DNA from: Halomonas campaniensis
GTDB lineage: Bacteria > Pseudomonadota > Gammaproteobacteria > Pseudomonadales > Halomonadaceae
Direction of reading: 5' to 3'
NCBI RefSeq assembly: GCF_002211105.1
Contig: NZ_JPUA01000010.1
Coordinates: 104,967 to 168,966 of the forward strand
Length of the DNA stretch: 64,000 nt
In this document: in pieces, positions 9,691 to 17,866 of the stretch
Position numbering within the stretch: the stretch's first letter is position 1
Layout of the letters: the number at the start of each line of letters is the position of its first letter
Program-made: the position numbers and the translations under genes
Notes under the pieces: generated by a model
What the model saw: the letters and a program-made list of their open reading frames with translations, nothing else
What the model was told of the DNA's origin: nothing
Database searches by the model: none

Positions 9691-10140
9691 TCAGCTTGGA
9701 AGCAGCAGCAGTGTCATCGGGTACGGCAGCATCTGTGAGAAAAAGAACGCGACACTCAGCCCAAAAGCGATGCTATAGCCACCTACCAGCAGCCAATTGC
9801 GCTCCCCTTTAAGGATCAGGAAAAGCGCCAGAAACGCTACGGTGGCAATATCAAAGCCTATCGCTTCAAGCGACAGCACATAGACGGCGAAGAGACCCAC
9901 AACAGGTAATGTTTTATGCAGCGGTTCTTCTTCAGAGGAGCGAAACAGCGAGCCGTGTTTAATACGCAGGATCAATTCAAGTGCAATAATCGCTAACACG
10001 ATAACGGCAAGTGGCAATATAAGTAGCAGGTTTTGCGGTGTGGCGGATACACTAATGGCGTCTAATAAATACCATAGTGTAAAGCCAGCCAAACCCATGA
10101 GAACGATAAAGTCCCCATAGTCACGTTTACATTCAGACAT
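9691..10140 (-). CDS. tctB: Tripartite tricarboxylate transporter small membrane subunit TctB
   Basis: Small membrane subunit of 149 residues with four predicted helices (about 13-30, 37-56, 79-110 and 118-145). This is the normal architecture and length for TctB, whose sequence is poorly conserved, so the call rests on hydrophobic pattern and position between tctC and tctA. It assists the TctA channel. It begins 83 bases after tctC, and a hairpin in that gap may lower its expression relative to the binding protein. Confidence 0.88.
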   Translation of the reverse strand: MSECKRDYGDFIVLMGLAGFTLWYLLDAISVSATPQNLLLILPLAVIVLAIIALELILRIKHGSLFRSSEEEPLHKTLPVVGLFAVYVLSLEAIGFDIATVAFLALFLILKGERNWLLVGGYSIAFGLSVAFFFSQMLPYPMTLLLLPS

Positions 10141-10154
10141 GGTAAAACCCCATA

Positions 10155-10182
10155 CTGGCCCCTCATTAATGTGAAGGGCCAG
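10155..10182 (-). other. Intercistronic hairpin between tctC and tctB
   Basis: CTGGCCC at 10155-10161 pairs with GGGCCAG at 10176-10182 across a 14-base loop. On the minus strand it follows the tctC stop by about 40 bases and has no U-run, so it is more likely an mRNA-stabilising or processing hairpin than a terminator. The same place in other binding-protein operons often holds such an element. Confidence 0.45.
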
Positions 10183-10223
10183 CTATGATGGAAGGATTAG
10201 TTCGGAAAATCTGGTCGTGAAAA

Positions 10224-11237
10224 TTAGTTAAGTAGGTGAGCGTACTTTTCAAACACCTGATAGTTTTCGCGCATCAGCTCGTTGGAGCGCTCTGGGCCTA
10301 CCCAAACACCGCCCATTTCGTTGCGCTCAAGCTGCTCTTGAACATCTTTGCGGGCAAGCGCACTTTGAATAGCCGAGGAGATCTTCTCGAAACGCTCAGG
10401 ATGCTGACGCTCCATTTCACTGGTCACTGCAAAGCCGCGCATTGAGCCCTGAAGAACGGGCACCTCAAGATTCATCGGCGCCAGCGCTTCATTGATCGGG
10501 AGTGCATCCCACTGTTCAATGCGCTCATCATTGACGATCGCCAACGGGGTTAAGAACTCACGGATTCCCTCACTGCCCTGGGCACTAATAGAGACGAAAT
10601 CCACCTGCCCACCCGCTACCGCTGAACGGGCTTCACCGCCGCTGTTATAGGTCACCAAGTTGAGGTTATCTTGGGGAATGCCTGCCTCATCAAGCAGCAA
10701 GCGCACCATTAAGTGACCAGCAGAACCTTGAACCACCGCGCCGCGTACTTGACCCTCTTCTTCGCGGATCGCTTCAAGCAGGCTTGGCAGGTCTTCATAA
10801 CCGCTGTCTTTATTGGCAGCGATTAGATCCAAATCAAACCACTGGAAGTTGATATAAGAAAAGTCGTCGACACTAAACTCTGCATCACCAGTCAGGATCG
10901 AGTTGGTTAAGTAAGGAGCAAACGTCGAGGCATAGACGGTATAACCATCATCAGGCACGTTAAGAACGTAATTAGAAGCAACCTGAGTGCCCGCACCGGG
11001 GCGATTAGTTACTTGTACCGGCACACCTAGCTCTTCGGAAATAGGCCCTGACATCATGCGGGCCATACGATCCGCACTTCCGCCGGTGCCAAAACCTACC
11101 ACCATGTTGAGCGGTCGAGAAGGAAAGTCGTCAGCTACAGCAGGAAGCGCCATTGATAGAGAGGCAATGGCGGCCGTTGCCCCTACCAATATCGATTTGA
11201 TATTAAACGATAAGGACGCACTGGAAGTGTTAAGCAT
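10224..11237 (-). CDS. tctC: Tripartite tricarboxylate transporter periplasmic binding protein TctC
   Basis: Periplasmic solute receptor of 337 residues. A signal peptide covers about 1-35 (hydrophobic GATAAIASLSMALPAVA, cleavage after AVA), followed by the Bug/TctC start FPSRPLNMVVGFGTGGSADRMA. The GGSADRMAR loop binds substrate carboxylate in this family. The middle has VTNRPGAGTQVASNYV, the usual second conserved block. The first gene of the minus-strand set tctC-tctB-tctA-abrB, it delivers the ligand to TctAB. Its promoter must lie in 11238-11480. Regulation by the TctDE pair next to the operon is likely but not shown. Confidence 0.94.
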   Translation of the reverse strand: MLNTSSASLSFNIKSILVGATAAIASLSMALPAVADDFPSRPLNMVVGFGTGGSADRMARMMSGPISEELGVPVQVTNRPGAGTQVASNYVLNVPDDGYTVYASTFAPYLTNSILTGDAEFSVDDFSYINFQWFDLDLIAANKDSGYEDLPSLLEAIREEEGQVRGAVVQGSAGHLMVRLLLDEAGIPQDNLNLVTYNSGGEARSAVAGGQVDFVSISAQGSEGIREFLTPLAIVNDERIEQWDALPINEALAPMNLEVPVLQGSMRGFAVTSEMERQHPERFEKISSAIQSALARKDVQEQLERNEMGGVWVGPERSNELMRENYQVFEKYAHLLN

Positions 11238-11373
11238 AGCGTGGCTCTCTTTTTATAAGTTTGCTTGGTTTTCGACACAGATCTTAACCTGCGTGCTTAA
11301 GACGCTACTCCCCGAAACTGTCACCAACCTTGCATAAAGTAAGAACGCAACTAAAGTCTAACCCCTGCTGACT

Positions 11374-11410
11374 ACCTGCCGATTAAGAAACGCGATGCCT
11401 GCATCAATGG
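11374..11410 (-). repeat. 37-bp duplicated fragment of the esterase gene 3' end
   Basis: This stretch matches 12129-12165, the last codons and stop region of the minus-strand esterase gene, at 35 of 37 positions, in the same orientation. The match stops abruptly on both sides. The two copies flank the FlxA-like gene, as would result if that gene had been inserted by a partial duplication of its neighbour. Confidence 0.85.
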
Positions 11411-11479
11411 TAATGCAGCAATGATGGCTATCCCTATTTCACTGACTTCCAGGTCACCAGAGTGTTTCTTAGCGTATGC

Positions 11480-11506
11480 TAAAGTATGGTCTCAGACTGT
11501 CGATAA
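11480..11506 (+). promoter_or_regulatory. Sigma-28 (FliA) flagellar promoter
   Basis: TAAAGTAT at 11480-11487, exactly 11 bases, then GTCGATAA at 11499-11506. The FliA consensus is TAAAGTTT-N11-GCCGATAA, so 14 of 16 bases and the spacer agree. It faces the coiled-coil gene at 11605, leaving a leader of about 90 bases. Confidence 0.85.
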
Positions 11507-11537
11507 CTCTATTAGCCTGCTTTAGAACCTATTTCCC

Positions 11538-11573
11538 TAAGCAGGCCTGCGTAGTCGCTGTTGCGCCTGCTTA
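11538..11573 (+). other. Leader hairpin before the FlxA-like gene
   Basis: TAAGCAGGC (11538-11546) pairs perfectly with GCCTGCTTA (11565-11573) across an 18-base loop. It lies in the predicted leader between the sigma-28 promoter and the ATG. There is no U-run, so it may stabilise the mRNA or gate translation rather than terminate. Confidence 0.5.
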
Positions 11574-11604
11574 AAATAGCCCTTAACTCTAACGAGAGAT
11601 TGCC

Positions 11605-12105
11605 ATGACCCTCTCTTTACCTACCGGGAGTGCCCCTTTAGACGCACATCCTTTACGTAGTGAGCCGTTAAACGTCGATAAGGTAACAACTACACCGATC
11701 ACTTCTAACGCCGCAACGACGGATTCCAACACCAGCATTCACTTGGATCTTTCTCCCGTGGCTAGAGGCATCGCCTCAGCTTCAGAAAAGGCTGGTAACA
11801 CACAGGAAGCGAAGAACACCAAAATCGATGAAAGCAATCTCCCGCAGGAGATTAAAGAACTACTAAAGCGAATTGTTGAATATAGAGAAGAATTAAAGGA
11901 GAAACAGCAGGAACTGGAAGAGGTTATGCGCGACCAGTCCCTAAACGATGAACAACGCCAAGCAAAACTCGACGCCCTGCAACAGGAAATCAGTAGCCTC
12001 AATAATTCGCTTCAAGAGGCTATGAGCCAACTAAGCAAACTCGTCTCTCAGCTGGATGTTGATGATGACGCTGTTGTCGGAATGATGTCATTGGCCATGT
12101 CTTGA
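11605..12105 (+). CDS. FlxA-like coiled-coil protein
   Basis: A 166-residue cytoplasmic-type protein without a signal peptide. Residues 1-70 are Ser/Thr-rich and disordered. Residues about 75-150 form a strongly charged heptad coiled coil (long runs of Glu, Lys and Gln, then LDALQQEISSLNNSLQEAMS). The tail is Asp-rich. The layout resembles E. coli FlxA, a coiled-coil protein whose gene is FliA-dependent and lies away from the flagellar clusters. The sigma-28 promoter at 11480-11506 supports this reading strongly, while sequence similarity to FlxA judged by eye is only general. The gene is visibly A+T-richer than the esterase next to it and sits between two copies of an esterase fragment, suggesting insertion. 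Its role in motility is inferred. Confidence 0.7.
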   Translation: MTLSLPTGSAPLDAHPLRSEPLNVDKVTTTPITSNAATTDSNTSIHLDLSPVARGIASASEKAGNTQEAKNTKIDESNLPQEIKELLKRIVEYREELKEKQQELEEVMRDQSLNDEQRQAKLDALQQEISSLNNSLQEAMSQLSKLVSQLDVDDDAVVGMMSLAMS

Positions 12106-12118
12106 TAACGAAAAAGGG

Positions 12119-13069
12119 TTAGGGCTTTACCTGCCGATTAAGAAACGCGATGCCCGCATCTATGGCGCCGCCACGCAGCAGGAAACTAGTTATGTGGCCA
12201 CGCCAGCGCTGCAGGTAAAGCTCGCTCTCGATGTTGTTCTCCTTCAGAGCTTGATAAAAGTCCGTGGCTTGATCCACCGGTACCAGTTGATCCCACTGAC
12301 CGTGGAACAGGAAGAACGGCGGTGAGTCAGGCGTAAGTTGCCGTGCGGGAGAGGCTAGGCGATACGCTTCGTTTTCTTCCGCGCGGGTACCGCCGATAAA
12401 GTCGACGACTAAGCGCCCATCATCAAATTTGAGTAAATCACTGGGTAGTCCCCCAGCCAATACTGCAGCCAAACGGCTCTGCTCGCCGCCGTAGGGTTCG
12501 GCCAGCGGCCCTTCTACTCCCGCCACCGCCAATAAACTGACTAGATGCGCGCCAGATGAGAATCCAACGCCTACAATGCGGTTTGTATCCACTTGCCACT
12601 CGTCCGCATTGGCGTGAATCCAGGCCATCGCCTGCTGCAAGTCATGTAATTGGCTAGGGAAGCGATATTCAGGCGCAAAACGGTACTCAATATTCACCGC
12701 TACGTAGCCCTGACCCGCTAGCTGTTCAGCGATGCCCTGCATATCTTCCGGTGTGCGGTTGCGCCAGCCGCCGCCATGAACCACCAGGGCAGCAGGACGC
12801 AATGCATCGCCGGGCTCATCGGGCAGGTAAACATCAGCTGTTAGTGCCTGGGGCCACTCGTCGGGGGTATAGGTTCTTGGGGTCAACCGGGTGAAGGGCA
12901 GAGGTTCACGCAGCCCACTACGCTCAATAGCGGGCTCCCCTTGGCTAACGTGTTGAGCAGCGCTACAGCCACTCAGCAATAAGGCAATTGCCCCCAGGCC
13001 GGTAACACGGCGTAGGGTGGTAAGTGCTCCATGCTGTTGCCACTCGCGAATTAGCTTGGTACGCGACAT
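12119..13069 (-). CDS. Lipoprotein alpha/beta-hydrolase (carboxylesterase)
   Basis: A 316-residue hydrolase of the hormone-sensitive-lipase/acetyl-esterase group. The N-terminal region ends in a lipobox (LLLSGC, Cys at 35), so it is probably a lipid-anchored envelope protein. The oxyanion-hole motif VVHGGGWRN lies near residue 100, the nucleophile elbow GFSSGAH near 170, the acid in GQWDQLVP near 260 and the catalytic His in WRGHITSF near 292. The start has a good AGGAG eight bases upstream. The substrate is unknown; small-chain esters are typical. The gene converges on the FlxA-like gene with 13 bases between stops, and a copy of its 3' end lies beyond that gene. Confidence 0.87.
   Translation of the reverse strand: MSRTKLIREWQQHGALTTLRRVTGLGAIALLLSGCSAAQHVSQGEPAIERSGLREPLPFTRLTPRTYTPDEWPQALTADVYLPDEPGDALRPAALVVHGGGWRNRTPEDMQGIAEQLAGQGYVAVNIEYRFAPEYRFPSQLHDLQQAMAWIHANADEWQVDTNRIVGVGFSSGAHLVSLLAVAGVEGPLAEPYGGEQSRLAAVLAGGLPSDLLKFDDGRLVVDFIGGTRAEENEAYRLASPARQLTPDSPPFFLFHGQWDQLVPVDQATDFYQALKENNIESELYLQRWRGHITSFLLRGGAIDAGIAFLNRQVKP
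12129..12165 (-). repeat. Parent copy of the 37-bp duplicated fragment
   Basis: This is the 3' end of the esterase coding sequence and is repeated at 11374-11410 with two mismatches. Confidence 0.85.
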
Positions 13070-13157
13070 TATGCTTCTCCTGGATAAATAGGTGACCCCT
13101 CACCTACCCACTACGACCTGCAACAAGCCAATAAGATCATGATTGTTGCACACTATC

Positions 13158-13172
13158 TGCAAACGGTTTGCA
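13158..13172. promoter_or_regulatory. Possible operator palindrome upstream of the Spy-like gene
   Basis: TGCAAAC-G-GTTTGCA is a perfect 7+1+7 palindrome, 47 bases before the Spy-like ATG. It resembles LacI/PurR-type sites but has an odd centre, so the binding factor is unknown. Confidence 0.4.
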
Positions 13173-13218
13173 CCCCGCCTAGCGATACTGTCATTGTCAA
13201 CTCACCAGGAGAGAACTT

Positions 13219-13641
13219 ATGAACGTTACAAGTGCTAGGAAAATGTCAATTCGCCAACTGTTTGCCCCCGCCCTGCTGGCTATCGCCATTGCTCCATTAG
13301 CGTTTAACGCTCAAGCGCATAGCCACGGCGACCATGATGGGCAAGGCCCTGATCGGGAACGTATGGAAGAGCGCATGGAGGAGCGTCGCCAAGAGGTGTA
13401 CGAGCGCGCTGATATTTCAGCCGAGAAACAGGCCGAGCTTAACGAAGCACACGCCGAACATCGTGAAGCCATGCAGGCACTGCGCGAAGAACACCACGAG
13501 CGGGTAGCTGAAATTCTCACCGAAGAAGAGCAGGAAGCGCTGCGCAACGCCATGCAGGAAGCCCATGAAGAGTATCGTGACAAGCACGGTAAACGTGGTC
13601 ATCACGATGGTAATAGTGACGATAGCGCCGATAGCGAATAA
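13219..13641 (+). CDS. Spy/CpxP-like periplasmic chaperone
   Basis: A 140-residue exported protein. The signal peptide covers about 1-33 (LLAIAIAPLAFNAQA), then comes a His-rich start (HSHGDHDG). Two long amphipathic helices of Glu, Arg, Ala and His follow, with an LTxxQ-like segment ILTEEEQEAL near residue 95. The tail is His/Asp-rich and could bind metal ions. This is the Spy/CpxP/ZraP layout: small alpha-helical periplasmic chaperones or metal sensors induced by envelope stress. In E. coli spy is under BaeSR and CpxAR control, so the BaeSR-like pair at 2871-5060 is a candidate regulator (inference). A strong terminator follows, so the gene is probably monocistronic. Confidence 0.82.
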   Translation: MNVTSARKMSIRQLFAPALLAIAIAPLAFNAQAHSHGDHDGQGPDRERMEERMEERRQEVYERADISAEKQAELNEAHAEHREAMQALREEHHERVAEILTEEEQEALRNAMQEAHEEYRDKHGKRGHHDGNSDDSADSE

Positions 13642-13670
13642 ACGCAGGACAAGCCTTAAACCAAGATCCA

Positions 13671-13695
13671 ACGCCCGGTTTTTCCGGGCGTTTTT
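13671..13695 (+). terminator. Rho-independent terminator after the Spy-like gene
   Basis: ACGCCCGG, a five-T loop, CCGGGCGT, then a T-run. The stem is perfect over 8 base pairs and it lies 30 bases after the stop. Confidence 0.9.
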
Positions 13696-13790
13696 GTGTC
13701 TGCACTTTCATCAGCGCGCTACTAACTCCACGCTAATTCAACTCATATAGGGGAGGTTAACTTGAAGGGGGAGAGTTAATCGCGTATTTT

Positions 13791-13810
13791 ATTTGAACGT
13801 TCATTCAAAA
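13791..13810. promoter_or_regulatory. BetI-like operator upstream of betT
   Basis: The core TTTGAACGTTCATTCAAA lies 37 bases before the BCCT carrier ATG, inside a longer A/T-rich near-palindrome (about 13784-13818). It agrees at 14 of 16 core bases with the BetI box as I recall it from Vibrio and E. coli (TTGAACGTCCAATCAA). BetI is a choline-responsive TetR-family repressor. No betI gene lies in this window. Confidence 0.65.
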
Positions 13811-13846
13811 TAAAAATTCATCTTTCAACAACAGGAGTCCGCCTGC

Positions 13847-15895
13847 ATGGCGAAAGACAACCCCATCCTCCCCTCCCGCGACCGCCTCAATCCCGTGGTT
13901 TTCCACGGCAGTGTGGCGGGTATCGTTATCTTTTTAGTACTCACCATGCTGTTCACCGAGCAAGCCGGCGCTTTTTTTGATGCCGGGCTTGCCTGGGTCA
14001 GCAAAACCTTTGGTTGGTACTACATGCTCGCCATTGTGGCGTATCTGGTCTTTGTCATTGCGATTGGCATGTCACGCTTTGGCAGTATTCGCCTGGGGCC
14101 CGATCACTCACGACCCGAGTTCTCGCTGCTCTCCTGGTCGGCCATGCTGTTTGCCGCGGGTATCGGTATCGACCTGCTGTTCTTCAGCGTTGCCGAGCCA
14201 GTGGCCCACTATTTGGCACCGCCGGACTTGACCCCGGAAAGCCAGGAAGCGATGCGGAATGCCGTCGTTCAAACCTATCTGCACTGGGGGCTCTCTGGTT
14301 GGGGGCTGTACGTGTTGATGGGTATGGCGTTGGCCTACTTCAGCTACCGTCACCGCTTGCCGCTGGCAATCCGTAGCGCGCTCTATCCCATCCTGGGCAA
14401 GCGCATTCACGGCCCTATCGGTAACGCGGTAGACATTACCGCCGTCATCTCCACCGTGTTCGGCATTGCTACCAGCCTGGGTATTGGGGTGATGCAACTT
14501 AACTACGGCCTCACCTATATGTTCGGCGTGCCGGAAACGCTCACCGTGCAGGTGATCTTGATCGTCCTGGTTGTTGTGTTGGCAACGATTTCTGTAGTGA
14601 CTGGCGTTGAGAAAGGCATTCGCCGACTTTCCGAGTTCAACATGCTATTGGCACTGGCGCTGATGCTGTTTGTGCTCTTTTCCGGCGACACCCTGGTGCT
14701 ACTGGATAAAGTGGTTAACAACGCCGGTGACTATCTATCGGGTTTTGTCGGTGCAAGCTTTGATACCTACGCCTTTGCCGATGAGGGCGCCCAAGAGTGG
14801 AAGATGTGGTGGACGATCTTCTTCTGGGGCTGGTGGATTGCCTGGACACCGTTCGTCGGCCTGTTCCTGGCGCGCATTTCTCGTGGCCGTACCATTCGTG
14901 AGTTTGTCGCCGGCGCCTTGTTTATTCCGCTGGCCTTTATGATGGTGTGGATGTCGGTATTTGGTAATAGCGGCATTGAGTTGGTCGCCAACCAAGGCGT
15001 GGCCGAGCTGGGTGAGCAGGCCCTTAACACCCCGCAAACCACACTCTATACGCTGCTTGAGTACTACCCTTACGTTGGCCTAACCGCAGCAGTGGTCACC
15101 GTGCTAGGCATCGTGTTCTTCATTACCTCAGCGGACTCAGGCGCGCTGGTTCTGGCCAACTTCACCTCTATTTTGAGCGACGTGAACCATGATGCGCCGG
15201 TTAAACTGCGTATTTTCTGGTCTGCAACGATCGGCTTGATCACTATCGCCCTGCTAATGGCCGGTGGCTTGAACGCGCTTCAGAGCGCCGTCGTCATCAC
15301 CGCCCTGCCCTTCTCATTAGTTATTTTCGCCGTGATGGTGGGTATGTATAAAGCGCTGAAACTGGAAGGCAAAAAAGCCGATGCACGCCGCATGATTGCT
15401 GGTGGCGCCCCCGGTGGTGACTGGCGAGAGCGCCTGGATCGCGCCCTGGACACCTCCACGCGTGCGGGTGCAGCGGCCACCCTTGAGCACTCTATTCGCC
15501 CGGCGATGACCCAGTTTGCTCAAGAGCTCGAAAGCAGAGGTCAAACCACCAATGTGACCGAAGAGCACGTTGAGGGTGAATCGCTACCGAACCTGATGCT
15601 CCAGGTCGACTTCGGCGAAGCGACCAGTTTTGTCTACCAGGTCTGCCCGCACCGCATGCGCACACCGAGCTTTATCCCAGCGGATGATGATTTTTATGTG
15701 CGTCTGGATGTGTACTTAGCCGAAGGTGGTCAGGATAAAGACCTTAACGGCTACACCCGTGGTCAAGTAATTGGTGATTTGGTGGCCGAGTATGAACGCC
15801 ACCTTCACTTCCTCACCCTGGCCGGCGAGCAGATGGGCCACGTGCAGGCAATGCCCGGCACCATCGGAGAGCCGCCGGAAGATTCGCAGATATAA
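13847..15895 (+). CDS. betT: BCCT-family choline transporter BetT
   Basis: A 682-residue secondary carrier of the betaine-choline-carnitine family, close in length to E. coli BetT (677). About twelve helices fill residues 20-510. The family signature FFWGWWIAWTPFVGLFLARI and SRGRTIREF falls around residues 324-355. A hydrophilic C-terminal domain of about 170 residues follows, which in BetT proteins sets the response to osmotic strength. It imports choline, which is oxidised elsewhere to glycine betaine for osmoprotection. The BetI-like operator upstream supports choline as the substrate. No betIBA genes are adjacent, so this is a detached member of that regulon. A terminator follows. Confidence 0.9.
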   Translation: MAKDNPILPSRDRLNPVVFHGSVAGIVIFLVLTMLFTEQAGAFFDAGLAWVSKTFGWYYMLAIVAYLVFVIAIGMSRFGSIRLGPDHSRPEFSLLSWSAMLFAAGIGIDLLFFSVAEPVAHYLAPPDLTPESQEAMRNAVVQTYLHWGLSGWGLYVLMGMALAYFSYRHRLPLAIRSALYPILGKRIHGPIGNAVDITAVISTVFGIATSLGIGVMQLNYGLTYMFGVPETLTVQVILIVLVVVLATISVVTGVEKGIRRLSEFNMLLALALMLFVLFSGDTLVLLDKVVNNAGDYLSGFVGASFDTYAFADEGAQEWKMWWTIFFWGWWIAWTPFVGLFLARISRGRTIREFVAGALFIPLAFMMVWMSVFGNSGIELVANQGVAELGEQALNTPQTTLYTLLEYYPYVGLTAAVVTVLGIVFFITSADSGALVLANFTSILSDVNHDAPVKLRIFWSATIGLITIALLMAGGLNALQSAVVITALPFSLVIFAVMVGMYKALKLEGKKADARRMIAGGAPGGDWRERLDRALDTSTRAGAAATLEHSIRPAMTQFAQELESRGQTTNVTEEHVEGESLPNLMLQVDFGEATSFVYQVCPHRMRTPSFIPADDDFYVRLDVYLAEGGQDKDLNGYTRGQVIGDLVAEYERHLHFLTLAGEQMGHVQAMPGTIGEPPEDSQI

Positions 15896-15923
15896 CGGCG
15901 CAAGCGTTTAATCCCACAGATCA

Positions 15924-15949
15924 ATCCCGGCCTGCGTGCCGGGATTTTT
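15924..15949 (+). terminator. Rho-independent terminator after betT
   Basis: ATCCCGGC pairs with GCCGGGAT across a six-base loop, followed by TTTT. It lies 28 bases beyond the betT stop. Confidence 0.9.
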
Positions 15950-16046
15950 GTGCGCGAACGACTCCACGACTAACGCCTTGTTGTGCAAATTTCACCGCAG
16001 GCGTAGCGTAATGGCTTGTTTTCCCTGTTCTTAGGAGACTGGTCTC

Positions 16047-17783
16047 ATGTCCCGCGCCCATCGATCTTCGGGTTACGTTTTCCCGCTGCCTGGCAGCGCG
16101 CTGGTCAGCGCTTGGCGTGAAGGGTATACGCTGGCCAGATTAAAGCGCGATGTGATGGCGGGGCTGACGATTGGCGTGGTGGCGGTACCGCTTTCCATGG
16201 CGCTGGCAATCGCCACTGGCGTACCGCCCCAACACGGGCTGTACACTGCTATCGTGGCGGGCGCGGTGATTGCCTTAACCGGCGGTTCACGGTTCAACAT
16301 CTCCGGCCCCACCGCCGCCTTTGTGGTCATTCTGTTTCCCATTGTGGCCAGCCACGGTCTGGGTGGGCTGCTGATTGCCACACTGATGGCTGGCGCTATT
16401 TTGGTGGCGCTGGGGCTCTCGCGGTTGGGCAGTCTTATTCAGTACATCCCCTACCCGGTAATACTTGGCTTTACCGCAGGTATCGGCGTTGTCATTGCAC
16501 TGCTGCAGTTACCTGACTTTCTGGGCCTAGCTGGCGTGGAGCTAGGTGATAGCACTCTGAATAACCTAGTGCTGATTGGCCGAGCACTGCCCAGCCTTTC
16601 ACCGGCGGAAATCAGCGTGGGGGTTGTGACCTTGGCCGCGCTGCTGATCTGGCCCCGCTTGAATACGCCAATTCCTGCCCCGCTGGTGGGTTTGGCGGTG
16701 GGCACACTGGCTGCAGCACTACTGCTGATGAGTGGCGTTGAAGTCGATACCATCGCCTCACGCTTTAGCTGGGAGTTCGAAGGTGAGAGCGGCAGCGGCA
16801 TTCCCCCTTTCGCGCCTGGCTTTACCGCCCCTTGGCATTTTCCCGGCGCTGATGGAAACCCGCTTGAGATCAACTTTGCGCTGATACAAGCACTGCTTGG
16901 CCCGGCGCTGGCCATTGCACTGCTGGCGGCCATTGAGTCGCTGCTATGCGCCGTGGTGGCAGATGGTTTAACCCGCACTCGCCATGATCCTAACGCCGAG
17001 CTAATTGGCCAGGGGCTGGGCAACCTGGTAGTGCCCTTCTTTGGCGGCATTACCGCAACAGCAGCCCTTGCTCGCACCGCGACCAATATCAAAAGCGGTG
17101 CCTTTTCACCTGTCGCTGCCGTGGTGCACTCTGTCGTGGTGCTACTTGCGGTGGTGGCCCTGGCGGGGGTGCTGGGGTTTGTCCCCATGGCTGCACTCGC
17201 CGCCCTGCTGTTTATCATCGCCTGGAACATGAGCGAGGCGCGTCACTTTGTGCATACGCTAAAAAGCGCTCCCGCCAGCGATGTCTCAGTGCTGGTGATC
17301 TGCTTTGCCCTAACGGTGATTTTCGACATGGTGATTGCCGTGGCCGTGGGTGTTGGCCTGGCTGCCGCACTGTTTATCCGTCGTATGGCACAGCTCACTC
17401 ATACCCGGCGCTTGGCTGCACCCGACACCGGCGAACACTTCCCGCCAGAAGTAACACTTTATAAAATCACCGGCCCGCTGTTTTTCGGTGCGGCAGAAAA
17501 GGCCATTGCCACGCTGCGGGTGATAGATCACGGTGTTCGGGTGGTCGTTCTGGATATGCGTGATGTGCCCAGCCTGGACACCACCGCCATGGTGGCGCTG
17601 GAGTCACTGCGCCGGGAGCTTGGCGAGCAAGGCGTTGGCGTTATATTTGTTGGGCTGCCGCCACGCATGGCGCTGAAGATAAAGCGTGCCGGCATTAAAC
17701 GCGAAGTAGGTACATTAGCGGTCGTCAGTAACCTAGCCCACGCCGAGCGTATGGCACGCCGTTGGTTAGGTGGTAGCAGATAG
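16047..17783 (+). CDS. SulP-family anion transporter with STAS domain
   Basis: A 578-residue inner-membrane carrier of the SulP/SLC26 family. About 10-14 helices span residues 35-430, beginning with the conserved DVMAGLTIGVVAVPLSMALA and including FNISGPTAAFVVI. A cytoplasmic STAS domain follows at about 450-570 (FFGAAEKAIATL; VVVLDMRDVPSLDTTAMVAL). Members move sulfate, bicarbonate, dicarboxylates or other anions with sodium or protons. The sequence does not settle which. The ATG has a strong AGGAG site 7-10 bases upstream. The gene stands alone between terminators. Confidence 0.9.
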   Translation: MSRAHRSSGYVFPLPGSALVSAWREGYTLARLKRDVMAGLTIGVVAVPLSMALAIATGVPPQHGLYTAIVAGAVIALTGGSRFNISGPTAAFVVILFPIVASHGLGGLLIATLMAGAILVALGLSRLGSLIQYIPYPVILGFTAGIGVVIALLQLPDFLGLAGVELGDSTLNNLVLIGRALPSLSPAEISVGVVTLAALLIWPRLNTPIPAPLVGLAVGTLAAALLLMSGVEVDTIASRFSWEFEGESGSGIPPFAPGFTAPWHFPGADGNPLEINFALIQALLGPALAIALLAAIESLLCAVVADGLTRTRHDPNAELIGQGLGNLVVPFFGGITATAALARTATNIKSGAFSPVAAVVHSVVVLLAVVALAGVLGFVPMAALAALLFIIAWNMSEARHFVHTLKSAPASDVSVLVICFALTVIFDMVIAVAVGVGLAAALFIRRMAQLTHTRRLAAPDTGEHFPPEVTLYKITGPLFFGAAEKAIATLRVIDHGVRVVVLDMRDVPSLDTTAMVALESLRRELGEQGVGVIFVGLPPRMALKIKRAGIKREVGTLAVVSNLAHAERMARRWLGGSR

Positions 17784-17814
17784 GAAGTGGGTTGGCGTGA
17801 AGTTCATGGGTAAA

Positions 17815-17842
17815 ATTAAAAAAGGGGAAGTCGCCTTCCCCT
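17815..17842 (-). terminator. Rho-independent terminator after the alcohol dehydrogenase
   Basis: On the minus strand AGGGGAAG, a four-base loop and CTTCCCCT are followed by a U-rich tract. It lies 25 bases after the adhP-like stop. The plus strand lacks a T-run, so it serves the minus transcript. Confidence 0.88.
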
Positions 17843-17866
17843 GATGGAACACTAGCCAGGCATTAT

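Larger units (their letters stand above)
11238..11604. other. Intergenic region holding two promoters and a gene remnant
   Basis: This 367-base gap between divergent genes holds the tctC leader (right of 11237), a 37-base copy of the esterase 3' end (11374-11410), a sigma-28 promoter (11480-11506) and a hairpin in the following leader (11538-11573). No convincing coding frame crosses it. Confidence 0.8.

Noticed and set aside
11352..11385. A second TAAAG...GCCGAT pair resembling a sigma-28 promoter
   Set aside because: The spacer is 18 bases instead of 11, and the GCCGAT part belongs to the duplicated esterase fragment.
13067..13082. TTCTCCTGGAT as a BaeR box upstream of the Spy-like gene
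   Set aside because: It coincides with the ribosome site of the divergent esterase and matches the BaeR consensus only partly.
16451..17230. Long minus-strand open frame opposite the SulP gene
   Set aside because: It is a shadow of a GC-rich coding sequence, with no ribosome site and low-complexity Ala/Ser composition.
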